Shown here: one piece after another, positions 8,762-17,997 of the stretch
Position numbering within the stretch: the first letter of the stretch is position 1
Layout: each line of letters starts with the position of its first letter
Assembly: GCF_009469615.1 (NCBI RefSeq)
Contig: NZ_SSXX01000009.1
Span: 62,001-126,000 of the forward strand
DNA from: Dechloromonas sp. H13
GTDB taxonomy: Bacteria; Pseudomonadota; Gammaproteobacteria; Burkholderiales; Rhodocyclaceae
Direction of reading: 5' to 3'
Length of the DNA: 64,000 nucleotides
Position numbers and translations under genes: made by a program
The notes under the pieces: model-generated
Databases searched by the model: none
The model's input: only the letters and a program-made list of their open reading frames with translations
Told to the model about the DNA's origin: nothing

Positions 8762-9058
8762 TCATTTCATCAGTTCAGGCTGCCGCTGAGCCAGCAGGTA
8801 TTCGTAATGTTGCACGCGTGCGGAAGAAGACGCGATTTGCCCAAGCCGGCGCATCTCGGCAGCGAAGGCTGCTTGTTGACCTGCGGTGAGCATCCGCTGC
8901 CCGGCACGCCAATCGTATTGGACATCACCAGCAGCCACGCCCACGCCGAAGACCGATTTGGCCAGTTCGCCCAGACCGCTGGCCTCGATGCTGTGACCAT
9001 CGCTCAGTGATGCAACAAATCCGTCGGGCAGGGCACCAACGTTTGCGGTAATTGCCAC
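8762..9058 (-). CDS. hypothetical protein, 98 residues
   Basis: Not recognised. A soluble protein with a Gly/Ser-rich N-terminal half (ANVGALPDGFVASLSDGHSIEASGLGELAKSVFG) and a helical C-terminal half ending LAQRQPELMK. GAGG lies about a dozen bases before the ATG. Composition is protein-like on this strand; the opposite-strand frame is Cys/His-rich and unconvincing. It belongs to a group of small minus-strand genes with the next two. Confidence 0.5.
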   Translation of the reverse strand: MAITANVGALPDGFVASLSDGHSIEASGLGELAKSVFGVGVAAGDVQYDWRAGQRMLTAGQQAAFAAEMRRLGQIASSSARVQHYEYLLAQRQPELMK

Positions 9059-9122
9059 AGGAACACCTCGCTGCCAAATATTGGTTTATCGAAGATAACG
9101 AACATGCACGGTGGCAACGAAT

Positions 9123-9368
9123 TCAGGCTGCCCGAGCCAGAAGTCGCCGGACGATCTCCTCCATGTCGTCCCGGCACCGTCTGAGCATTTCATTGGTAAT
9201 GGCAGCGTAGCGATAGTTATTGATGAGTTGCGCGACGAGGTGGTTGAAAACAGCCCGTTCGACCCGCGACCAAGACCGGACATAACTCACCGGAAACACA
9301 TCGCCGGCGCGCTTGACGAAATGCTCATGGGTTTCGTCGGCTTCTTCTGCAGTGTTGTCATCAATCAT
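9123..9368 (-). CDS. hypothetical protein, 81 residues
   Basis: Not recognised. The start at 9368 is chosen because AGGAGA lies seven bases upstream. The product is a charged helical protein (MIDDNTAEEADETHEHFVKRAGDVF region) with a long C-terminal helix, RCRDDMEEIVRRLLARAA. No membrane segment or motif is visible. It lies downstream of the second phasin-like gene on the same strand and may be co-transcribed with it. Confidence 0.55.
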   Translation of the reverse strand: MIDDNTAEEADETHEHFVKRAGDVFPVSYVRSWSRVERAVFNHLVAQLINNYRYAAITNEMLRRCRDDMEEIVRRLLARAA

Positions 9369-9531
9369 GCGAAATCTCCTTTGGTCGCTCTGCAACGCTT
9401 GTCGGTTGCTGTCTTTACTTGGGTCCGGATGGCTCTATTGCGGTTAGGATGGTTGATCAGCGGGTTATCCGGGTGGTGTCTCCCTTGATCCAGGCAGCGT
9501 ATTTCAGGGAAATCCGCGCCACCCTGACGGT

Positions 9532-9915
9532 TCACTTGCCAGGAACGTGTTCCCGCCCGATATTGGCAAGATGGCGGTTGAACGATGCGGCGATGGCTTT
9601 CTGCAACTCGGTGCCCTGACGTCGCAGTAGATGCAACGCGGCCAATTGATAGTCCGAAGCCGCCAGCACATTGTCACGGGTCATCGCGATGGCATTGCGT
9701 ATTCCCGACTGCACCATGTCCGCAGACGGCCCTGGCCCCTGCATGGCATTCAGGCCGGAACAAACCAGCCGCCAATGGTCACTGCCACGGGCAACGCAGG
9801 ACTGTGCACCATCGAGTTGCAGGGAGAACATCTGCTCCGAACCCGATAGCAGCGCCGTGCTCACCTCGCGGAAAAGATTGACGCTTTGTGAAATGAAATC
9901 GAAGTGCTGATTCAT
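9532..9915 (-). CDS. phasin-like granule-associated protein (paralogue of 7334-7762)
   Basis: A 127-residue paralogue of the other phasin-like gene. Shared blocks are FISQSVNLFREV, LLSGSEQMFSLQLDGAQ, SGIRNAIAMTRDNVLAASDYQLAALHLLRRQ and a final helix. The ATG at 9915 is preceded by CGAGG. With the sensor kinase pair, SDR and first phasin it forms the cargo of the segment lying between menE and menC. Phasin assignment is by pattern, as for its partner. Confidence 0.65.
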   Translation of the reverse strand: MNQHFDFISQSVNLFREVSTALLSGSEQMFSLQLDGAQSCVARGSDHWRLVCSGLNAMQGPGPSADMVQSGIRNAIAMTRDNVLAASDYQLAALHLLRRQGTELQKAIAASFNRHLANIGREHVPGK

Positions 9916-10122
9916 ATGGCCTCGTCTGTTAAGCCCACGGTGACAACCGCTTTCCGGGCGATGAGCCGAATCTTGGCTGCTTCCCTGTTCGGGCAATAGC
10001 GGCGGATCGCTTGATCGGTGTCAGGCAACACTGCGATCTCTGTCAGGGTTCCCCTACTTTCTTGCGGCGTCCCCGGCTGCCACCCAATAGCGCGGCAGCC
10101 ATGACTTGCGTTCCCGGGCGAT
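9916..10122. other. junction region between the lower-GC segment and menC
   Basis: 207 bases without a supportable gene. A GGCTGCC/GGCAGCC inverted repeat near 10077-10101 could form a weak hairpin after menC (minus strand), without a T-run. GC rises sharply toward menC, placing the segment boundary about here. Confidence 0.4.
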
Positions 10123-11082
10123 TCAACGGGCTCCGGCCATCGCGAAGCCGATCCCGTCGCCTTTCGGCAATTGCATTCTCCCGTCGATGATGGGCGGTGA
10201 CAGGCCGACATCGCTGGCCAGCCATTCGCCGGTCGCCAGCCCGTGCACGGCGTCGGGTGCCACGGCGGCGGCGAGGTGGGCGAGGGTGGCGATGCCGCAG
10301 GCGCTTTCGAGGGCCGCGGTGACGATGACTTCCATGCCGCTGGCACGGGCGCGCAGGGCGAGTTCGGTGCTGGCGAGCAGGCCGCCGTGGCGGGCTGGCT
10401 TGAGTACGAGGCGGCGCACCGGCGCGTGGTGGAAGAAGGCAGTGTCGAGGAGATGAATCGATTCGTCGATGGCGAGCGGGAAGGCGGCAGCCATTTGCAG
10501 GCTGGCGAGCCGGGCCGCGTCGGGGGCGGCCAGCGGTTCTTCGAGGCCGTCGACCGGGAGGCCGGCGCAGGCGGCGATGAAGCGTTGCGCTTCGGCGAAG
10601 GTCCATGCGCGGTTGGCGTCGAGGCGCAGGCGCATTGTGGGCGGCAGGGTGGCGGCGAGGCGTTGCAGGGCGGCGATTTCGTCGTCGACCGGGGCGACGC
10701 CGACTTTCAGTTTGGCGACGGTGTAGCCGGCGCTGGCGGCTTGGTCGAGGCTGTCGCGGTCGACCGTGAAAATCGGCCCGAAACTGGCGTTGACCGCAAC
10801 CGACGCCAGCGGGGCGCGGCCGCTGAGCCAGGCGTTGAGCGACAGGCCGGCGCGTTGCGCGGCGAGGTCGAGGGTGGCGCTCTCCTCGGCGAAGGCGGTG
10901 GCGGCGGCTTCGTCGATGCCGAATTCCGGCAGCGGGGCGCAGTCTCCCCAGCCGGTGCGGCCGTCATCGGTGGTCAGGCGGCGCAGGCGGCCGCGGCGTT
11001 CGTTCAGCGTGCCGCGGCTGGTCTGCCATGGCCAGCGCAACGGCAGGCAGTAGGGCAGCCAGTCGGCGGCGACGACCTTCAC
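10123..11082 (-). CDS. menC: o-succinylbenzoate synthase
   Basis: Enolase-superfamily enzyme that dehydrates SHCHC to o-succinylbenzoate. At 319 residues it matches the short proteobacterial MenC. Visible motifs are the KLKVG lysine pair, metal ligands in [14 protein letters not shown] and AIDESIH, and the second catalytic lysine in VLKPARHGG. Its start overlaps the menB stop by four bases, so menB-menC form an operon. menD, menH and menA are not in the window; menE and menF lie beyond the lower-GC segment. Confidence 0.9.
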   Translation of the reverse strand: MKVVAADWLPYCLPLRWPWQTSRGTLNERRGRLRRLTTDDGRTGWGDCAPLPEFGIDEAAATAFAEESATLDLAAQRAGLSLNAWLSGRAPLASVAVNASFGPIFTVDRDSLDQAASAGYTVAKLKVGVAPVDDEIAALQRLAATLPPTMRLRLDANRAWTFAEAQRFIAACAGLPVDGLEEPLAAPDAARLASLQMAAAFPLAIDESIHLLDTAFFHHAPVRRLVLKPARHGGLLASTELALRARASGMEVIVTAALESACGIATLAHLAAAVAPDAVHGLATGEWLASDVGLSPPIIDGRMQLPKGDGIGFAMAGAR

Positions 11083-11906
11083 GGGCGCTTGCGGTATTTG
11101 CCGAAGTCGGGCGGGCGGCGTTCGAGCCAGGCGTTGCGGCCTTCCTGGCCTTCCTCGCTCATGTAGAAGAGGCCGGTGGCGTTGCCGGCGAGTTCCTGGA
11201 TGCCGGCGAGGCCGTCAGTGTCGGCGTTGAAACCGGCCTTGATCATGCGCAGCGCCATCGGCGAGAGCTTGAGCATGTCGCGGCACCAGTTCACGGTTTC
11301 CTCTTCCAATTTTTCTACCGGCACGACGGCGTTGACCAGCCCCCAGTCCAGGGCGGTCGCGGCGTCGTATTGGCGGCACAGCAGCCAGATTTCCTTGGCG
11401 CGCTTGAGGCCGATGGTGCGCGCCATCAGCCCGGCGCCGAGGCCGGCGTCGAAGCTGCCGACGCGCGGCCCGGTCTGGCCGAAGCGGGCGTTGTCGGCGG
11501 CAATGGTGAGGTCGCAGACCAGGTGCAGCACATGGCCGCCGCCGATGGCGAAACCGGCGACCATCGCCACCACCGGCTTCGGGCAGCGGCGGATCTGCAT
11601 CTGCAGGTCGAGCACGTTGAGGTGCGGCGTCCCGCCTTCGTCGATGTAGCCTTCGGCACCACGCACCGTCTGGTCGCCGCCCGAGCAGAAGGCTTCGCTG
11701 CCGGCGCCGGTCAGGATGATGGCGCCGATGGCGTTGTCGTGGTGGGCGCGGTGGAAAGCGTCGATCAGCTGCTTCACCGTTTCCGGGCGGAAGGCGTTGC
11801 GCCGCTCGGGCCGGTTGATGGTGATCCTGGCGATGCCTTCGGCGGCTTCGTAAAGGATGTCGGAATAGGTGGCCTGGGGCTGCCAGGCGGGGAGATTGCT
11901 GGACAT
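11079..11906 (-). CDS. menB: 1,4-dihydroxy-2-naphthoyl-CoA synthase
   Basis: Crotonase-fold enzyme of 275 residues that closes the naphthoate ring. It has [29 protein letters not shown], the oxyanion-hole [27 protein letters not shown] region, [11 protein letters not shown] and the C-terminal [19 protein letters not shown], all characteristic of MenB rather than general enoyl-CoA hydratases. It is the first gene of the menB-menC pair on this strand. Confidence 0.94.
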   Translation of the reverse strand: MSSNLPAWQPQATYSDILYEAAEGIARITINRPERRNAFRPETVKQLIDAFHRAHHDNAIGAIILTGAGSEAFCSGGDQTVRGAEGYIDEGGTPHLNVLDLQMQIRRCPKPVVAMVAGFAIGGGHVLHLVCDLTIAADNARFGQTGPRVGSFDAGLGAGLMARTIGLKRAKEIWLLCRQYDAATALDWGLVNAVVPVEKLEEETVNWCRDMLKLSPMALRMIKAGFNADTDGLAGIQELAGNATGLFYMSEEGQEGRNAWLERRPPDFGKYRKRP

Positions 11907-12000
11907 GTCGAACGTGGGGTGATGGACAGGCAGCGAGTATAGCTGTCCGCACCGCCCGCTGATTTGATGTCGCGCCGGTCGGGCCGGAAAGCAGGGCGAA

Positions 12001-12777
12001 TCAGGACTGCGAAGGCGCGCCTTTCGTGGCGCGCTCGAACAGATTGCGCAGGATATCCACTGGCACCGGGAAGACCAGCGTCGAGCTCTTGTCGCCGGCG
12101 ATCTGGGTCAGCGTCTGCAGGTAGCGCAACTGCATCGCCGCCGGTTCGCGCGAGAGCATTTCGGCCGCCTCGCGCAGGGCCTGCGCCGCCTGCTTCTCGC
12201 CTTCGGCGTGGATCACCTTGGCGCGCCGTTCGCGTTCGGCTTCGGCCTGGCGGGCGATGGCGCGCACCATGCTCTCGTTGAGGTCGATGTGCTTGATCTC
12301 GACGTTGGTCACCTTGATTCCCCAGGAATCGGTCTGGGCATCGAGGATCTGCTGCACGTCGAGGTTGAGGCGCTCGCGTTCGGCGAGCATTTCGTCGAGT
12401 TCATGCTTGCCCAGCACCGCCCGCAGCGTGGTTTGCGCGAGCTGGCTGGTGGCGACGAGGAAGTTTTCCACCTGGATGATCGCCTTCTCGGGATCGACGA
12501 CGCGGAAGAAGACGATGGCATTGACCTTGACCGAGACGTTGTCGCGCGAGATGACGTCCTGCGGCGGGACGTCCATGGTCACCACGCGCAGGTCTACCTT
12601 GACGATCTGCTGGATGCCGGGGACTACGATTACCAGGCCCGGCCCCTTCACCTTCCAGAAGCGGCCCAGCATGAAGATCACGCCGCGCTCGTATTCGCGC
12701 AGGATCTTGATCGAGCTGAAGGCGAGGAAGGCGAGCGCCAGCAGCAGGGGAAGGAAGCCGAGTTGCAGGTCGATCAT
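12001..12777 (-). CDS. slipin/stomatin-like SPFH membrane protein
   Basis: A 258-residue membrane-organising protein. One N-terminal hydrophobic hairpin ([21 protein letters not shown]) precedes the SPFH domain ([46 protein letters not shown]) and a charged helical tail ([26 protein letters not shown]). The ATG at 12777 overlaps the stop of the NfeD gene. This pairing is the standard slipin-NfeD operon, in which the protease is thought to cleave the slipin C-terminus. Confidence 0.93.
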   Translation of the reverse strand: MIDLQLGFLPLLLALAFLAFSSIKILREYERGVIFMLGRFWKVKGPGLVIVVPGIQQIVKVDLRVVTMDVPPQDVISRDNVSVKVNAIVFFRVVDPEKAIIQVENFLVATSQLAQTTLRAVLGKHELDEMLAERERLNLDVQQILDAQTDSWGIKVTNVEIKHIDLNESMVRAIARQAEAERERRAKVIHAEGEKQAAQALREAAEMLSREPAAMQLRYLQTLTQIAGDKSSTLVFPVPVDILRNLFERATKGAPSQS

Positions 12778-14198
12778 GATGTACTCCCGAATGTTGAGGA
12801 ATCGCCGACCGGCGAAACGTCCAGGGTGAGGCCGTCGAGGTGGTCGACGCGCACCCGGTAGCCGGTGGCGAGCGGCGCCGCCGAGCGGGCGCGCCAGTTC
12901 TCGCCATGCACGGTCACCCACCAGTCGCCGCCGTCGGCCGGGCCGCTGACTGTGCCGAGGGCGCCAGTCATTTCCTCGCGCCCGCTGACCACCGGTCGCT
13001 TGTGACTGCGCACCGCGAAGTTGCCGATCATCAGCAGGGTTGCCAGGCTGGCGAGCGCCAGCCCGCCGATCAGGGCGAGCGGAATGCCGAAACCGGGCGC
13101 CTCGGCATCCATCAGGAACAGCCCGCCAACGACGAAGGCGACGAAGCCGCCGACCCCGAGCACCCCGAAGCTCGGCACGAAGGCCTCGGCCAGCATCAGT
13201 CCGGCCCCGATCGCCAGCAGCGCCACGCCGGCCCAGTTCACCGGCAGCAGCTGGAAGGCGTAGAGCGCGATAAGCAGCGAGATGGTGCCGACCACCCCGG
13301 GGGCGATGGAGCCGGGCGAGGTGGCCTCGAAAAACAGGCCGTAGATGCCGATCATCATCAGAATCAGCGCGATTTGCGGCGTGGTGATCACGGCAAGGAT
13401 GCGGTTGCGCCAGTCCGGGTCAAGACGCTCGATGGTGGCCTTGGCGGTCGCCAGGGTCACCGTGCCGCTGCCCAGCACGACCTGGCGACCGTCGAGGCGG
13501 GCGAGCAGGTCCGGCAGGTCGACGGCGACGAGGTCGATCACCTTGTTTTCCAGCGCCTCGGCCGCCGACAGGCTGGCCGCCTCGCGCACCGCGCGTTCGG
13601 CGAATTCGGCATTGCGACCGCGCAACTGCGCCAGGCTGCGGATGTAGGCGGAGGCATCGGACACCGACTTGGCCGTCATCGCGTCGCTACCGGCGAGCGG
13701 CTTGGCAGTCGATTCAGGCGATTCGGCTTCCTTCTTGCCGCTGCCGGCCGCCGGCTTGGCGCCGGGCTGCTCGCCGCCGATGCCGATGGCGACCGGCGTG
13801 GCCGCGCCGAGATTGGTCGCCGGCGCCATCGCGGCGACATGGCTGGCATACAGGATGTAGGCACCGGCACTCGCCGCCCGGGCGCCTTCAGGGGAAACGA
13901 AGGTGGCGACGGGAACCGGCGCAGCGAGGATGTCCTTGATGATCGCGCGCATCGAGGTGTCGAGGCCGCCCGGCGTATCCATCTCGATGACGACCAGCCC
14001 GGCGCCCGATGCGGCGGCGCGCGTCAGGCCGCCGCGGATGTAGTCGACGGTGGCCGGGCCGATCGCGCCCTCCAGCCGCAGGACGAGCACGCTGCCGGCG
14101 CCCGGCGCCGCCAGTCCGCCAGCGCCCAAGACCAGCGCCGCCAGCAGGAGCGGCCATCCGGCCAAATGCCTGAACCAGCCAAACCTGCAAGACGGCAT
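12774..14198 (-). CDS. NfeD-family membrane serine protease (long form)
   Basis: Signal peptide or anchor, then a ClpP-class protease domain with catalytic Ser110 (ARAASAGAY) and Lys177 ([10 protein letters not shown]) forming a Ser-Lys dyad. Four to five membrane segments lie between about 280 and 390, and a C-terminal OB-fold NfeD domain is seen around [12 protein letters not shown]. The 474-residue length fits NfeD1b. A Lys/Glu/Ala-rich insert (residues 143-170) between the two catalytic residues is family-typical and probably disordered. It is translationally coupled to the downstream slipin, its likely substrate. Confidence 0.92.
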   Translation of the reverse strand: MPSCRFGWFRHLAGWPLLLAALVLGAGGLAAPGAGSVLVLRLEGAIGPATVDYIRGGLTRAAASGAGLVVIEMDTPGGLDTSMRAIIKDILAAPVPVATFVSPEGARAASAGAYILYASHVAAMAPATNLGAATPVAIGIGGEQPGAKPAAGSGKKEAESPESTAKPLAGSDAMTAKSVSDASAYIRSLAQLRGRNAEFAERAVREAASLSAAEALENKVIDLVAVDLPDLLARLDGRQVVLGSGTVTLATAKATIERLDPDWRNRILAVITTPQIALILMMIGIYGLFFEATSPGSIAPGVVGTISLLIALYAFQLLPVNWAGVALLAIGAGLMLAEAFVPSFGVLGVGGFVAFVVGGLFLMDAEAPGFGIPLALIGGLALASLATLLMIGNFAVRSHKRPVVSGREEMTGALGTVSGPADGGDWWVTVHGENWRARSAAPLATGYRVRVDHLDGLTLDVSPVGDSSTFGSTS

Positions 14199-14309
14199 GC
14201 GCGAATCTCCGTTGAAACCCGACCAAGCGTTTGACAGACGCCGCGCCCTCCTTGTTTCCCGCGAAGACGCGACAGCGTCCGGATCATCGGCGTCGGCGCG
14301 GCGCCACCG

Positions 14310-14621
14310 TCAGGGCCGGAAGAAGGCCTCCAGTTCGCTGAACACCGCGTGGTCGGCGTTGTGGCGGCGGATGGCGATGACGTCCTCCAGCTTTTCCGCC
14401 TGCCTGATCATCTGAGGCAGGCGCTGGTCCTCGTTGACCAGCAGCCAGATGCGGCTGCACGCGCCGTCGCCGACCGGCAGGCAGAGGATGCCCTCGACGT
14501 TGTAGGTGCGCCGGGAAAAGAGGCCGATGACATGCGACATGACGCCGGGGTGGTTGTTGACGTCGATTTCGAGAACGGCGCGGGAGAGGGCCTGCAGTTC
14601 GTTGCGGTTGATGGCATTCAT
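14310..14621 (-). CDS. ilvN: acetolactate synthase small (regulatory) subunit, short form
   Basis: A single ACT domain of 103 residues, close to the length of E. coli IlvN. NHPGVMSHVIGLFSRRTYNVEGI is the valine-sensing ACT core, and LVNEDQRLPQMIRQAEKLEDVI follows. It binds the large subunit and confers valine feedback inhibition. It starts three bases after the ilvB stop. The longer regulatory subunits of the common ilvIH type carry an extra domain absent here. Confidence 0.92.
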   Translation of the reverse strand: MNAINRNELQALSRAVLEIDVNNHPGVMSHVIGLFSRRTYNVEGILCLPVGDGACSRIWLLVNEDQRLPQMIRQAEKLEDVIAIRRHNADHAVFSELEAFFRP

Positions 14622-14623
14622 GT

Positions 14624-16294
14624 TCAGTTTCCGATCATTTCGTGGTTGGCGGCGCCGGGGGGCACCATCGGGAAGACTTTCTGCTCGACGTCGATGCTGG
14701 CGTGGATCAGGCAGGGGCCGGGGCGGGCGATGGCGTCCATCAGCGCGGCGCAGGGATTGGCGGCGGTGTCGAGGTCGACCGCGGCGATGCCGAAGCCTTG
14801 CGCGACCTTGACGAAATCCGGCGTCGCCTTGAACTGCGAGGCGAACAACCGCTCGCCATAGAACAGCGTCTGCTGCTGATGCACCAGGCCGAGCGAGGCG
14901 TTGTCCATGAGCACGATCTTGACGTTGACGTTCTCCTCGGCGGCGGTGACCAGTTCCTGGATGTTCATCAGGATCGAGCCGTCGCCGGTGAAGCAGACGA
15001 CGGTGCGCTGCGGTTCGGCCAGCGCGGCGCCGATGGCGGCCGGCACGCCGAAACCCATCGTGCCGAGCCCGCCGGAGGTCAGCCACTGGCGTGGGCGGCG
15101 CAGCGGGTAGCCCTGGGCGACCCACATCTGGTGCTGGCCGACGTCGGTGGCGATGATGGCCTCGTCGTCGAGGCAGGCGGCGACGGTGCGGATCAGGCCG
15201 AAGTGCGACAGCGGCTGGTCGAGGTCGGGCATGTGCTGCGGGAAATCGCGCTTCAGGGCATCGGTACGGTCGACCCAGGCTTTGCGGTCGTTTTCACTGA
15301 CCAGCGGCAGCAGGCGGACGAGCGCCTCGTGCACGTCGGCGGCGATGCCGACGTGGGCGGTCTTGATCTTGTCGAGTTCGGCGGCGTCGATGTCGATGTG
15401 GATGATCCTGGCCTGCGGGCAGAAGGCGGCGACCTTGCCGGTGGCGCGGTCGTCGAAGCGGGCGCCGACGGCGATCAGCAGGTCGCACTCGTCGAGCGCC
15501 AGGTTGGTACAGCGGGCGCCGTGCATGCCCAGCATGCCGAGCGACAGGCGATGGTCGACCGGCATCGCGCCGAGCGCCATCAGCGTCATTACCGTGGGCA
15601 AATTGGCCTTTTCCGCGAGGTCGACCGCAACCGACGAGGCACCGGCATGCACAACGCCGCCGCCGAGGTAGAGGATGGGGCGTTTGGCCCCGTTGATCAT
15701 CGCCGCCGCTTCGGAAATCGCCCAGGCATCGGCCGCCGGCGGCAGTTCGCGGGCGCCCGGCGCCGGCCAGTCGGCGACCTCGATGGCCTGCGTCTGCACA
15801 TCCTTCGGGATGTCGACCAGCACCGGGCCGGGGCGGCCGGAGGCGGCGATGCCGAAGGCGCGCGGAATCACGTCGAGCAGTTCCTCGGCCGAGGTGACGA
15901 GGAAATTATGCTTGGTGATCGGGATCGACAGGCCGTAGGTGTCGACTTCCTGGAAGGCGTCGGTGCCGATCATCGCCTTCGGCACCTGGCCGGTGATGGC
16001 GACGAGCGGGATCGAATCGAGCTTGGCGTCGGCGATGGCCGTCAGCAGGTTGGTCGCGCCGGGGCCGGAGGAGGCGAGGCAGACCGCCGGCTGGCCGCTG
16101 GCGCGCGCCATGCCTTGGGCCATGAAGCCGGCGCCCTGTTCGTGGCGGGCGAGGACGTGGTGGATCAGCGCCGATTGCCCGAGGGCGTCGTAGATCGGCA
16201 GGATGGCGCCGCCGGGAATGCCGGCGACGGTACGCACGCCCTGGCGTTCTAGCAGGCGGATGGCGATCTGGGCGCCGGTGAGGGTTTCGGTCAT
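14624..16294 (-). CDS. ilvB: acetolactate synthase large subunit (IlvB type)
   Basis: ThDP-dependent enzyme of 556 residues that makes acetolactate or acetohydroxybutyrate for branched-chain amino acids. It has the GIPGGAILPIYDAL start, the catalytic Glu in ARHEQGAGFMAQG, the SGPGATNLLTAIADAKLDSIP signature, FAD-region GMHGARCTNLALDECD, and the ThDP motif GDGSILMNIQEL through NASLGLVHQQQ. The Phe in TDAFQEVDTYG and overall similarity point to the IlvB rather than IlvI group. An AAAGGAG site lies before the ATG. A leader peptide and attenuator hairpin precede it, indicating control by Val/Ile-tRNA charging. Confidence 0.95.
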   Translation of the reverse strand: MTETLTGAQIAIRLLERQGVRTVAGIPGGAILPIYDALGQSALIHHVLARHEQGAGFMAQGMARASGQPAVCLASSGPGATNLLTAIADAKLDSIPLVAITGQVPKAMIGTDAFQEVDTYGLSIPITKHNFLVTSAEELLDVIPRAFGIAASGRPGPVLVDIPKDVQTQAIEVADWPAPGARELPPAADAWAISEAAAMINGAKRPILYLGGGVVHAGASSVAVDLAEKANLPTVMTLMALGAMPVDHRLSLGMLGMHGARCTNLALDECDLLIAVGARFDDRATGKVAAFCPQARIIHIDIDAAELDKIKTAHVGIAADVHEALVRLLPLVSENDRKAWVDRTDALKRDFPQHMPDLDQPLSHFGLIRTVAACLDDEAIIATDVGQHQMWVAQGYPLRRPRQWLTSGGLGTMGFGVPAAIGAALAEPQRTVVCFTGDGSILMNIQELVTAAEENVNVKIVLMDNASLGLVHQQQTLFYGERLFASQFKATPDFVKVAQGFGIAAVDLDTAANPCAALMDAIARPGPCLIHASIDVEQKVFPMVPPGAANHEMIGN

Positions 16295-16336
16295 GCAAGG
16301 CTCCTTTCGGGTTCTGGCGATTCCGGCGGAGCTGCA

Positions 16337-16372
16337 AACAAAAACCCCCGCCGTTTGCGCCGGCGGGGGTTT
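16337..16372 (-). terminator. attenuator/terminator hairpin of the ilvBN leader
   Basis: On the minus strand AACCCCCGCCG (16371-16361) pairs perfectly with CGGCGGGGGTT (16353-16343) across a seven-base loop and runs into TTTTTGTTT. It is an intrinsic terminator placed between the leader peptide stop and the ilvB ribosome-binding site, the position expected of an amino-acid attenuator. Confidence 0.88.
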
Positions 16373-16395
16373 GGGAAATCTGCTGTCTTGCTTGC

Positions 16396-16506
16396 TTACC
16401 CGATCCGCGACGGCGCGTGCGTAATGACGCCTACGATGACGACGCGTACGATGACCTGCGACACTGCGCGGGCAGCGGCGGAGCGGAAGGTACGGTGTGC
16501 GTTCAT
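16396..16506 (-). CDS. ivbL: ilvBN operon leader peptide
   Basis: A 36-residue open frame from ATG 16506 to TAA 16396. Residues 18-28 read VIVRVVIVGVI, nine of eleven being Val or Ile. It is followed 23 bases later by the attenuator hairpin and then ilvB. Ribosome stalling at these codons when Val-tRNA or Ile-tRNA is scarce would prevent terminator formation, as in E. coli ivbL. No strong ribosome-binding site is visible before the ATG. A possible promoter lies between here and the upstream gene (TTGATT ... ATAGTT, 18-base spacer, minus strand). Confidence 0.85.
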   Translation of the reverse strand: MNAHRTFRSAAARAVSQVIVRVVIVGVITHAPSRIG

Positions 16507-16588
16507 GCGGATGGGGATGCGTGAAAATGAAAACGAGCGCGAACTATCGCCGACCTGGCCGGGAAAATCAAGCCCTTGAATCGTGGGG

Positions 16589-17764
16589 TTATTTCGCGCC
16601 GGCGGCCGGCAGCGGTTCGAGGCGGACGATGCGGCCCCGCGGGCTGTCGGTCAGCAGGTAGAGCAGCCCGTCGGGGCCTTGGCGAACGTCGCGGATGCGG
16701 CCGAGCGCGCCGTCGAGCAGGCGCTCCTCGTGGACGACGCGTTCGCCATCCAGCTGCAGGCGGACCAGCATCTGGAACTTGAGCGCGCCGACGAATAGGT
16801 TGCCGCGCCACCGCGGAAAGCGCTCGCCGGTGTAGAAGGCCATCCCCGAGGGCGCGATCGACGGCGTCCATTGCAGCAGCGGCTGCGCCATCCCGGGCCT
16901 GGCCGTGCCTTCGCCGATCCTGGTGCCGGTGACGTAGTTGCGGCCGTAGGTGATGACCGGCCAGCCGTAATTGACGCCGGCGCGGAGGATATTGACCTCG
17001 TCGCCGCCCTGCGGGCCGTGCTCGTGCGCCCACACCTCGCCAGTTTGCGGATGCAGCGCGGCACCCTGGACATTGCGGTTGCCGAGGGTGAATTTCTCCG
17101 GCTTCGCCCCCGGCCTGTCGACGAAGGGATTGTCGGCCGGCACCCGGCCGTCGTCGTGCAGGCGAATGACCGAGCCGGCGTGGTCGTCGATGCGTTGGGC
17201 GCGCTCCATCTCGCCGCGGTCGCCGAGGGTGATATAGAGGTAGCCCTGACGGTCGAAGACGAGACGTGAGCCGAAATGATGGCCGGGCTTCGATTTGGGC
17301 TGCATGCGGAAAATCACCTGCACGTCGCGCAGCGCATGGCCGTCGAGCTTCGCGCGCAGCACTTCAGTGCCGTAGCCGCCGGGGCCCTCGCCGGCGTAGG
17401 AAAGGTAGAGCCAGCCGTTCCGCGCGTAGTCGGGATGCAGCGCGACGTCGAGCAGCCCGCCCTGGCCGACCGCGGCGATCGCCGGCAGGCCGCTCACCGG
17501 CTGCGGATCGAGCCTGCCGTCGGCACCGACCAGGCGCAAGCGGCCGGGTCGCTCGCTCACCAGCATCCGCCCGTCGGGCAGGAAGGCGAGGCCCCACGGG
17601 TGTTCGAGGTTTTCGGTGAGGGTGATGGCGCGGAACTGCTGGACTTCGCTCGAAAAGACTTGGGCCGCGGCCGCCAGCGGGAACAGGGCGGCCGTCAGCA
17701 GAAAGAGGACGCCTGCCGCAAGGCGGCAGAGGCTGGCATGCAACGGGTGGCGGTTCGATCGCAT
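16589..17764 (-). CDS. periplasmic PQQ-dependent aldose sugar dehydrogenase family protein
   Basis: A 391-residue exported protein: basic N-terminus, hydrophobic core (LAAGVLFLLTAALFPLAAAAQ) with an AAA-Q cleavage site, then a six-bladed beta-propeller of the glucose/sorbosone dehydrogenase family. It shows ENLEHPWGLAFLPDGRMLVSERPGRLR, GQGGLLDVALHPDY, GHHFGSRLVF, NVQGAALHPQTGEVWAHEHGPQGGDE and YGWPVITYG, as in E. coli YliI. It oxidises aldoses in the periplasm if PQQ is supplied; no pqq genes are in the window. It sits upstream of, but is probably not part of, the ilv operon. Confidence 0.92.
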   Translation of the reverse strand: MRSNRHPLHASLCRLAAGVLFLLTAALFPLAAAAQVFSSEVQQFRAITLTENLEHPWGLAFLPDGRMLVSERPGRLRLVGADGRLDPQPVSGLPAIAAVGQGGLLDVALHPDYARNGWLYLSYAGEGPGGYGTEVLRAKLDGHALRDVQVIFRMQPKSKPGHHFGSRLVFDRQGYLYITLGDRGEMERAQRIDDHAGSVIRLHDDGRVPADNPFVDRPGAKPEKFTLGNRNVQGAALHPQTGEVWAHEHGPQGGDEVNILRAGVNYGWPVITYGRNYVTGTRIGEGTARPGMAQPLLQWTPSIAPSGMAFYTGERFPRWRGNLFVGALKFQMLVRLQLDGERVVHEERLLDGALGRIRDVRQGPDGLLYLLTDSPRGRIVRLEPLPAAGAK

Positions 17765-17811
17765 GGCGCCAATCTTATGCCTTTCCCGGCCCGCGCCGGA
17801 AATCGCCCGGT

Positions 17812-17945
17812 TTACGGCGTCGACCGCAGCAGGCCGATTTCTCGCGTGGCTTTTGTTTTGATGATGGCGCTGGCGAGGCGGGTGGGGATTTCGCTCAGGG
17901 TCGTGGAGAGCAACAAGACGCCACCTTTAGCCCGGGGCCGGGGAA
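17812..17945 (-). pseudogene. duplicated 3' fragment of the metalloprotease-like gene at 19164
   Basis: Read on the minus strand, an in-frame stretch of about 40 codons ends in the same residues and stop as the gene at 19164-19940. KGGVLLL..., EIPTRLASAIIK and TREIGLLRSTP-stop correspond to MGGRTPI..., DIPSSLADTVIG and AREIGLLRSTP-stop. The last 35 bases are nearly identical at DNA level; similarity fades upstream. It has no start or catalytic motif. It looks like the decayed end of a former tandem copy. Confidence 0.75.
17819..17829 (+). repeat. copy of the iterated GTCGACCGCA(A/G) word
   Basis: GTCGACCGCAG preceded by GGTTTACGGC. It lies inside the last codons of the degraded 3' fragment and is duplicated with it at 19171. 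Confidence 0.7.
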
Positions 17946-17997
17946 GTTGGCAGCGGCGGCCGGGCATATGGGTGATTTTGCTTAACTCGACGCGAAA

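Noticed and set aside
8645-9010. 121-codon plus-strand frame
   Set aside because: Overlaps a more protein-like minus-strand gene and has Cys/His-rich composition and no ribosome-binding site.
9111-9488. 125-codon plus-strand frame
   Set aside because: Opposite a minus-strand gene with a good ribosome-binding site; no recognisable feature.
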